A DNA stretch of 64,000 bases from Paragordius varius (Eukaryota; Nematomorpha). This document shows, piece by piece, positions 55,214 to 64,000 of the stretch. Both the position numbers and the translations under genes were made by a program. How positions within the stretch are numbered: the first letter of the stretch is position 1; each line of letters begins with the position of its first letter. The notes beneath the pieces were generated by a model. The model worked only from the letters and a program-made list of their open reading frames with translations. It was not told the DNA's origin and did not search any database. The stretch is taken from NCBI GenBank assembly GCA_964247055.1, contig OZ176058.1:2604001-2668000 (forward strand). Reading direction: 5' to 3'.

Positions 55214-57199
55214 CGAGTTTACCAAACACAGAAAAAATTCAAACGTAGTAAATTGTGTACACACCCAAAAATGTTTTTATGGCAAAAATGATGTTTTCAG
55301 TTCACATATGGTTATTTTAATAAATAAAACTTAAATTAATTATTTAATTTATATAACAACATATAATTATGAAAATGTATGAACATAAAATAAAACATTT
55401 AAAATTTATTATATAATTTAATATATATAAGATAATATTCACAAAATAAAATTGGGCAATTGTTAAGTTAATATAAGGCTCATCTAGAAAAGTGGCACTT
55501 AAATGGTTGTACAATAGTACTATGGTTATGTGGTACCTTAAGCAGAATTTTTTTAATTTTACATCAAAGAAGATTTAAATTTTAAATGTTTTAAAAAAAT
55601 GTATAAATATTGTTATAGTTCTTATCATAATTTATCCACAAAATAACCAGCTCTTCGTAATAAATAAATTATTTTTGAAATATATAACCCATTGATATTA
55701 TTCATATTAAGAGCGTGTTTACCGGTTAAAATATAATCAGATTTTAATATACTTAAAACCGCAGCTATTGGGCTTAATTTAATAGTATGATTTTTAATAA
55801 TCCATAAAATATACCCTAGACTTTTAGATAGTTTTCTACCACAAGCTTAATTTTAAGAAACAAACTCTCATTTCATATTAAAAACTTGTAATTTTCACAT
55901 TTTTTCGACTTCAATAGTCCCGAATTCTGATAGATAAAAGTAAAAGCTGATGTTTAATTAATAAATATCTAAAAGTGCGTAGGTGATTATTTTTTTAAGC
56001 CATCATATTCATTTATATCTCTGTTATATTAGCGTAAAACACTAAATAAAGGTTGGCGGCTAATAAGTTTGAGATGCGGATTTTAAATTTTTAAAAAAAA
56101 ATCTATCATGTGCAAAAAAAAGGAATTTTTTTAAATTTATTCCTTATCCTATAGAGTGTTAAAATCATATGTCCAAATAATAAAAAATTAAATATTTTAA
56201 AAGCAATATACAATCAGGGACTCAATAATTTCAAACCTTATAAAAACAGGGATTATTATATTATCTCTGAGTTCATTTAGTGTTGCAAACGATAACATTT
56301 CATTCTAAATCCAAGCCTTAATCATGTAGTACTAATGTTTTGAAATTATTATTTAAATTTTAAATTATCTTCTGTATCAGATAAAAAAACTAATATTTTT
56401 TACAGTTTTTAAATTGAATCTAATGGGAGAGCACTGAAACACGATTAAAATAAAGAGATAATTATATAATTAATGGTCAAGTAACTTCTGGTAAAATGTG
56501 ATCTGAATCCAAACGCTTGTATAAACCATAAATATTACAATATTTTATTAGCGATTCAAAAAATATAAAAAATGACGACGAAAAGGTTGGGCTACATTTC
56601 TGTAATTATTCATTTTGATTGCTTTAAATCGCCCTATTTTTAAAGAAAGCATTAAATTTGGCCTAATATCATGTTATAAATAAATTTTGCTTTAATACAA
56701 AAATACACCAAAAGAAAAAAATATTCATAAAACAATTCATGGTAAACAATAAAGACCACCGTCTAACTATTAGGTGCTTTGCTATTATTTTGTATGTGCT
56801 TTTAAATTTATAACTATTCTAATCCAAATCAAAGTCATGCAATTGACTTATAGCCTAATTGTTTTGTTACTCTCAAAAAAAAAATAGTGAGATATACAAA
56901 TTTTTATATAAAAATTGGAAATAAACTTTCATAATTTATTTTTATATCGGACAAGATAGGGAGGTATAAAATAGGGAGCAAATGAAGAAACGACCTATAA
57001 TTTATGTAAATAAACAAAATGTTATAATTATTGATAATTGGTTTTATTAATGTTATATAATTTAAAATTGAAGTTAAGTTACAGTAAAACCATTATTAGT
57101 TTGTTGAATTTTCCTATTGTAACTATTTATTTTTTCATCGTGTTGTGATATAAAAAATAAAATAGCGTTAAAAGCCAAAAAAATTTATTTTAATAATAA

Positions 57200-57305
57200 A
57201 TTATGTATTTTTATCTTTGTTTTTTTGAAAAGAGTGAAAGTAACATGATTTTTATTTTCAATTTGGTGGGACGTGAACAAAGATTGGGAGCCACTGGGTT
57301 AGAGC
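57200..57305. mobile_element. hAT-type terminus (upstream)
   Basis: The complement reads CAGTGGCTCCCAATCTTTGT then TCACGTCCCACC, like the CAGTGGTTCCCAA ends of many hAT elements. A 68-codon + strand ORF here is therefore not a gene. Partner end not found. Confidence 0.5.
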
Positions 57306-57365
57306 TTTTGATTTTTGCATTTTTATCTCTTATACACAGTGAACGAAATTGGGGGTGGAATATAG

Positions 57366-57587
57366 AGTCTGGTATCCTTTATTTTATCATAAATTTATTT
57401 TTTCGTTAGATGGCTATAATATTTGGTAAAAAATGGAAAAAACAAGACTATGGTAATTTTTATACTTTTTGATGAATATGATATTGTAATACCATAGAGC
57501 TCTTGTTTTTTTCATTCTTTACCAAATATTTAAACCCATTTAAAGGAAAAAACAAATTTTGATAAAATAAAGGATACAGGACTGTAA
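57366..57587. mobile_element. Family C foldback element, copy C2 (upstream)
   Basis: Complete palindrome; right end GATAAAATAAAGGATACAGG then ACTGTA. Confidence 0.87.
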
Positions 57588-57791
57588 AGTATCTTGATGC
57601 AAATATATATTGATGGACTATATTTACAGCCCTTTTTGTTTTGGGCTTATGATAAAAAATAGATTTGGTTAGAATGGCTCAACATCAAAATATCGACGAA
57701 ACTTGCGCACATACAATAAAGTTTTTTAGCGAAAACTCATCTCCTTACTCCAAAATATAATCAAAATATTCAGAAACAAGTTAGGCGATAT

Positions 57792-57825
<34 letters not shown>

Positions 57826-58905
57826 TAATTATGTAAAAACACCGTACAAATGGCAAGCTATTTATCAAAATGGTTTGTCACATTGTTTTTATAAATCCAA
57901 ATTTATTTTAGAATATCAAGCTCTCACTGCTTTTTGTGTTGATTATAAGGGCTCCGAGTTTTAAAAACTGCACGGATTAATTGATAAAATTTATTAGTTT
58001 TCAACAAAAGAATTTAATAAAATAAAATTTACTATTAATATAGAACCCAATTGTCTTGATTTTAATGATATGGGAACATTATTATTATTCAACGACAATA
58101 ATATTTTGAATATTCATTTTAAATGATACATTATGAGTATCTATTGCCAGTTATAATTTCATTAATTATTGCTAGATAACGAGGAAAAGGTCAATATTAT
58201 TAAGCTATAATTATTTTCTTTTAACTGCTACTATGATAAGGCTCTTTGCTTTTATTTAAAACTACCAATGTTTGTTTACTCATACAGTTACTAAATGTCC
58301 TTTAAACACGTAATGATTATTAATTTGCTTACCTGTTTTAATTATATTTCATGGTTAATAATTTAAATATATTTTAGTTTTATAATGAATCACATTCGCA
58401 ATTGCGTGATATTGATTTTAGCATTGGAATTAAAAACTATCATTATTTTCTCAAATATGTGGTACAATATTGAAGGTATCTCTATAAATTTATATCATAT
58501 TCATTTTAGGACCCATTATAAAATTTAGTTTCATATTTTATATCTGGTTAAATTTGTTAGAAAATAGTAAAATTATGGACCCTTTTGATATAAAATATTG
58601 AGCGTTCTGATAAATCCTTGAACCATGCTTTTCAGTAAATGATATAATTCAGATGGCTCAAATGTCTAAAATATCTTAAAAGTTTATAGGTTAAAATTTT
58701 TCGACCCACCATTTTTGTAACTCGTATAAAAAAATGTCAAAAATTTACAAGTAAAAAGGGAAAAATATCGATTTTAAAAAGTGTATTATGAACCAGCTTC
58801 AATGCTTATTATATGGGCGTCAGAACTTTTATGACCAAAGTGAATTAATAACCCACATTGGCTACAAATAATTTTCCATTTATTTCGACTTTTGCTCAAT
58901 AACTT

Positions 58906-59116
58906 ACAGTAAATATTGGAATTATACGGAAACGTAAAAATATAAAGACAATATTCTTTTCGATAAGACAACCATACTTTTTAACTTTTATTTTAAACAG
59001 TGGTAGGTAAAATTTTATACAAAAAAATTAAGGGTTAAAAAGTATGATCATCTTTTTAACTAAATATTTGTCTTTATATTTTTACGTTTTGTCCGTATAA
59101 TTTTAATTTTTATTAT
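58906..59116. mobile_element. Family D foldback element, copy D5 (upstream)
   Basis: Complete but somewhat shorter copy. Confidence 0.85.
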
Positions 59117-59377
59117 AATTAAGGGATTGGACACCGGATGCCCTAAAATGGAACCAAACCATTTTTTGGAGCTTTTCAGAAGCAAAAATTATAAAAAAGG
59201 GCAATCACGGTTTAAAAATATCAGAATTTAGATTTTTATATAATTTTAATTTGGTATTTAAGTAATTCTTTTAACCCGTTTTGTTTATTTTATTTTAATT
59301 ATGGTCGAGGGGTATATGTCGATACGGTGTAAAGACTTATCAATTTCACCTTTCTTTCCATTTTTAGACAATTTAAT

Positions 59378-59475
59378 ATAGCATTTACACCTCATATTCA
59401 CCACCCTTAAACATAAATTAATCTTACGGAAATCAAAAATTACATATAATATTTCAAGAATTTTATTAAAACTTG
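59378..59475. mobile_element. Family A MITE, partial copy A22
   Basis: Left end and part of the core only (GCATTTACACCTCATATTCA). Confidence 0.5.
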
Positions 59476-59796
59476 GCTATAAATTCATGCAGAAATTGTA
59501 AAAAACTATATTTCTCATAATATCTGTTTCGTTATAGGGCAAACAAATGTATTACAATGTCAACTGATAAACATAACTTTTCGACCGAATTTCCTTGAAA
59601 TATCTGCTGTTTCAAGAAACATAGATATCTACCAAGATGAGAAGTACATAAAAACAGTACGTAATTAATTCAAAACTCATGTAATAACTTAACAGATACA
59701 GTAAGGAGAGCTATTATTAACCATTTTGGCTTAAATGGCTAAAAGAGAATATTTACATGTGAATAGCAGTGTATGATATTTCATTATTAATTATAT

Positions 59797-60123
59797 ATAC
59801 CAGTTACATTATTACACTTAAACATTTCAAACACCCTTGAAGAATTCAATTTCACCCTCAAAAAATTGTGTTAAAATTAAAAATTACCTATATTTTTATA
59901 TAAATAAAATTTTATTTAAATTAAAATAATACTGAAAAAATAATAAACCACATAATGATATATTTTATATTAATAATGTCTTATATTACTTCGAATACAG
60001 ATAATTGTTTTTTAGAAGGAATTTAAATTTCGAGGGTGAATTCGAATTGTACAAGAATGAATATGAATTGTTCAAGGGTAATTTTAAATTGTTCATGTGT
60101 GAATTTACACTATAAATGATATA
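59797..60123. mobile_element. Family A MITE, copy A21 (upstream region)
   Basis: Complete, moderately diverged copy in the 5' flank of the gene. Confidence 0.85.
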
Positions 60124-60443
60124 GCTATATATATAATTGTAAGAAAGTTTGGAGAAAATGTACAGTGACCCCTGTTCGCAATGATAAAACATGTTCGGAA
60201 CTAATAACTAATTATGATGGAAAATTATATGCATTGCAACAGACATGTTCCATTTAAAATACCGATATAGCCAAAAAAACTCTCTTTGCTGTATTCTTCT
60301 AACGACACATATCTCGTTTTTTAATATATAAACAAGAAATCATTGTTAAATTTTCATAGGTAGCATACATATAAAGTAAGGAGCATTATTATTGAGAAAT
60401 AGCATGCGAATGCAAAAACTAGTGTTGTTAACCAATAATATTT

Positions 60444-60664
60444 TACAGTCATGCCTTTATTTTATCAAGTATTTATTTTCTTTCGTTAAATGGGTATAGA
60501 TATTTGTTAAATGGAAAAAAACAAGAGCTCTAGAGTATTAACCAATCATATTCATCAAAAAAAGTATAAGAATTACCAGAGAGCTCTTGTTTTTTGCATT
60601 CTTTACCAAATATTTATACCCAAAGAAAAAAAAATTTTTTTGATATAAAGGATACATGATTGTA
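60444..60664. mobile_element. Family C foldback element, copy C3 (upstream)
   Basis: Complete palindrome, ends TACAGTCATGCCTTTATTTT and GGATACATGATTGTA. Confidence 0.87.
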
Positions 60665-61489
60665 TTGTATATGGCTATTTGGCAATATAAATTGAAAAAC
60701 AACTCATATTGTAAATTATTTCTTTTGGGCCAATAATTTGATACATTATGTAGATAATATTAATTATCATTTTAATTAATTTATCGAATTATTATTTTCC
60801 ATTTTCAAAAATCAAAAAGTCTAATACCGCAAATTATTTAATTTTAGTATCATGCTATATTCTGCATCAATGATCCTGGAAATTATGAACTTTATGCTGA
60901 TCATTATAGAGCTTGTATACTTACAGGTAATAAATAAATATTGAATGTATTTAGCACTGAGAGGGTAAATATTTCAGTATGTATTGTTTTGTATCTATAT
61001 TATATTTTATATTTTTAATGAAGAAAAAATATTAAGATTCATTATGCAAGAATTTTTGTTATTTTAACCGAGCCCTTCATTTTTAGGTTATTTTATTAAC
61101 GAAAGCAAATTTGAGTTTCAGTATGCTTAAAATAATTAATTTATTATTGAATCAAAAAAATTTATCAATAAAATTTCATAAAATTATCATTTCAACCTTT
61201 TTCACCGCCATTCGGTTCTAAAATGTAAATAATTCACTTTAAAAAGTTATAAGATTTTACCATTTTGGATAAAGTTTTACAAGTTACAAGACTAACCAAA
61301 ATTGTAATCGTCTTGATGTATTAAATAGTTTTGATAGCCCATTTATCAATAATAAATTTCCTTTTTATAAATTAAAAATCCATACAATCAATAATGTGTC
61401 TGTTAACTATATAAATATTAGTAAACTGCCTTATTTTGGTTACAGAGTGTTATAATTTGAAGCGCCATAGAGTTAACAGAAAAATTTGT

Positions 61490-62280
61490 TAAAACCTGGT
61501 TACAGCACATTCATTACAGTCCCCGATCAAATAGGGGTCTTTGGAGACCCCATGGCTGTTTAAAATAAAAATTTTGTAAAAAAATATGTAAAATTGAAAC
61601 CATAGCAAAAGTTCAATTATATAACATAGCGAAATATATTAACAATTAAAATTCCCACTTTATTTCAACAATTCGAATTCATCATAGTCACCCTTTAAAT
61701 TCACCCTAAAAATAAATAATGTGTTTTAGGGCTAATATAACTCCTCAATATGAATTATTTTTTTATGGCATAGTTTTTTATTTTTTAGTAATTATGTTAT
61801 AAAACAAAATTATATATTTTTAAAAATACAAAAAAATATAGTTTATTTTTAACATTTAAAAACACATGATTTATAAGGGGCAGTTTAAATTGTTCGATGT
61901 TTGCAAAAAAATTATTATATTATTTATTTTATAACCCGAACGTAAATATTTAGTCAACATGGCATGTGTGCATTTAAATATAAAAATATTGCAAATAAAC
62001 CGCTTTATCTGTTAATACCAATGTTATATGTGTTCAAATTGAAAATTAGCTTTAATTTTAGCATTAGAATCAAATAAACACGATATCAAAAATTTTGTAA
62101 AATAAAAATGGCATCAAAGTCATGGAATCATTTTTTTCAAAACTATATTCAGATATTTTTGTTTATGTAATTTTTATTTTGATAAAAAATTATAATTGAA
62201 ACCGTTTTTTTTCATTAGTTTTTAAAAAATATCAACTTAAATATAGTCTGGAGCAATTAGATACCCCAAATCGAATCATA
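61490..62280 (+). mobile_element. Family H element, copy H2 (upstream)
   Basis: Contains CAACATGGCATGTGTGCAT and AAATAAAAATGGCATCAAAG, with ATAGGGGTCTTTGGAGACCC near the left end and TTAGATACCCC near the right. Interrupted by A23. Confidence 0.7.
61655..61900. mobile_element. Family A MITE, copy A23, inserted in H2
   Basis: Diverged copy lying inside the family H element at 61490-62280, which is interrupted by it. Confidence 0.75.
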
Positions 62281-63429
62281 TTTACAATATATTTTCTAAA
62301 AAAATTCATCAGGATTATCATGGTGCGTTTGCTTTTGGTTTACTTAAAAAAATATTTCCATAGTAATTGCTCCATGTCAAAAATCCAATTTAGTCACATA
62401 TAATGTTTTAGGATAAAGCTAAATGCTTATTTAAAAATATCAATAACCTACATGTAACATAATATTTTTAAAATTAATATAGTAATAGAATAGATAATAA
62501 AACTTTTTAAAGGGGTTATTATATAACTAAAAATTATATATTCTAAATATATTTTCTGATGGGATAACGTATATAAAAATGTTTAAAGTTTTAAAAATCT
62601 CTGTTAGCATGGATATATTTACTAATTAAAAGTATTTTAAGAAATATAATCAAAACTCTATAGTTTTTATGAAATTTTACGTATTTTGTTTATGTAAAAA
62701 TTAGTCAAGAACATAACATCTACAATTGGAAACGGTTGTGAAAAAACAGTGCTTTTAGAAAATGCAACATGGATGGATTGTTATATACAGCCTGAATTTG
62801 TGATTAAATTTGGATGTTATAAATAAATAATTTTTTAAATTTATCTATGGAATTCAGTGGAATTTTTCGACCGGACAAGTCTAATTTAAAAATACTCCAG
62901 AAAATGAAATTATACATACAAAATGCAAAATCTAAAAAAATATTTACAAAAGGCAACCATATGTTTTAAAACCTTTCAAAAAGATATAAATTATGTTAAC
63001 GCCAATAATAACAGTTTACTCTAGGTAAATGTGTCTTTTAGTTTTCGCGTTTTAATATTTTCATTTTTAATCTTTACAGGTTACTTTTAAATGATAAAAC
63101 ACTGGTGAGGCTAAATAATACGGTGTTATAAATTCTTTACATTAATATATCCATTTTAATTTAGCATTTATTCAAATAGCTATTAAAATACATTATTACA
63201 TTAATAATAGCCCTTTTACATTTTAAATTTAGCTTGACGCCATTTTTTGTAAAATAATTTAAATAATATTGAAATATCTCTCTATGTTAATTCACCCATT
63301 TTTAATATATGTGATAGGTTGACTAGTTCAGGGACTTATTTGAATATTAATTAATGTCATTTAAAGTAACTTAAATTTAATAATAAAGCTGGATTTTTAA
63401 TATCTCAACAAAAGTTAAATTTTAAGTTT

Positions 63430-64000
63430 TAACACTTGGATACAACACATTCATTCTAGACCTTCAATTCAAATTGGGGTAGTTAAATACCCCAGACCTG
63501 TTTAAAATTATATTCTTAAAAAAATATGGAATGAATCGAAACCATGACAAAATTTTGCACTTATATAACATTAATAAACCGAAATATGTAAAAAAAAATT
63601 ATTTAAAAATACTTGATATTATTTATTTTAAGCTAAAACCGAAAGGTAAAAATTTGGTCAACGTGACATGTGTGCAATGGTAAATTTAAAAATAATACAA
63701 AATAAACCGCTTTTTCTATTTCTATCAATGTTAGATATAATTTAACTAAAAAATTAGCTTTAATTATGCCCTCAAAAGTAATTAAGACAGTATTTTGCAA
63801 AAATTTTGTAAAATAAAAATGGCGTCGAAGTAGTTTGACATAGAAAATTTTTTCAAAACAAAGTTTTATTTAGATATTTTGGAAAATTTATATAATTTTT
63901 ATAAGAATAGAAGAAATTTAAATTTGGACTGTTTCATTCAGTAATTTTTCGAAAATCCTAACCTAAATTTAGACTGATGTGAATTTAAGTCAGTAAGATA
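63430..64000 (+). mobile_element. Family H element, copy H3, runs to the window edge
   Basis: Contains CAACGTGACATGTGTGCAAT and AAATAAAAATGGCGTCGAAG; left end TTGGGGTAGTTAAATACCCC. Right end may lie outside the window. Confidence 0.7.

Larger units (their letters stand above)
55214..64000. other. Upstream non-coding region
   Basis: 8.8 kb 5' of the start codon. Holds C2, C3, D5, A21-A23, H2, H3 and a hAT end. The remainder (55214-57199, 57590-58900, 60670-61480, 62290-63420) is AT-rich DNA with no ORF I can support; the few frames over 60 codons are biased and lack homology. No promoter motif can be picked out by eye. Confidence 0.7.

Noticed and set aside
52966-53193. 75-codon minus-strand ORF
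   Set aside because: Out-of-frame shadow of exon 4.
57203-57409. 68-codon + strand ORF
   Set aside because: Covers a hAT-type terminus and the start of foldback element C2.

Overview
The window comes from a very AT-rich, intron-rich metazoan genome, probably an invertebrate. Almost all of it is one gene on the minus strand, about 55 kb from start codon (55213) to stop codon (65). I read it as an orthologue of TMEM131, the ER-to-Golgi membrane protein with PapD-like (bacterial-chaperone-like) domains that helps secrete collagen and other cargo. The call rests on exon-by-exon protein similarity in the same order as vertebrate TMEM131: a signal peptide; PIRF-PP-RPVGMP; the NPYR, LELP and LDFGTL motifs; NPIEL-like and TWPS motifs; C-x6-CY; RNNLTV; FSPDF-SR; one transmembrane helix; then a long disordered tail with Trp motifs. 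I place 41 exons (about 8.8 kb of coding sequence, roughly 2,930 codons against about 1,880 in human). Reading phase is continuous at every junction except two (27/28 and 40/41), where a tiny exon is probably missing. I cannot name the phylum.

Layout (the gene runs right to left): 64000-55214 upstream non-coding DNA with transposon remnants; 55213-54790 exons 1-3 (signal peptide and N-terminus); 53303-47584 exons 4-8 (first PapD-like region); 44945-20989 exons 9-22 (middle beta-rich repeats); 18719-8481 exons 23-33 (C-terminal lumenal region); 7898-6679 exons 34-35 (transmembrane segment); 4732-65 exons 36-41 (Asn-rich cytosolic tail).

The introns hold about two dozen copies of a small inverted-repeat element (family A) whose ends are built of a 20-21 bp minisatellite, several long-palindrome foldback families (B to F), hAT-like ends, a 4.4-kb composite inverted-repeat element in intron 11 and a 140-bp satellite in intron 22.

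The most unusual structure is not a transposon. At least five exons (8, 11, 12, 18, 19) are flanked by decayed tandem copies of their own exon-intron junction: either acceptor plus exon start, or exon end plus donor. The largest is an array of about 12 units next to exon 8. It suggests that introns of this gene grew by repeated duplication of splice junctions, leaving many decoy splice sites. I saw no RNA genes, CRISPR arrays or second host gene.
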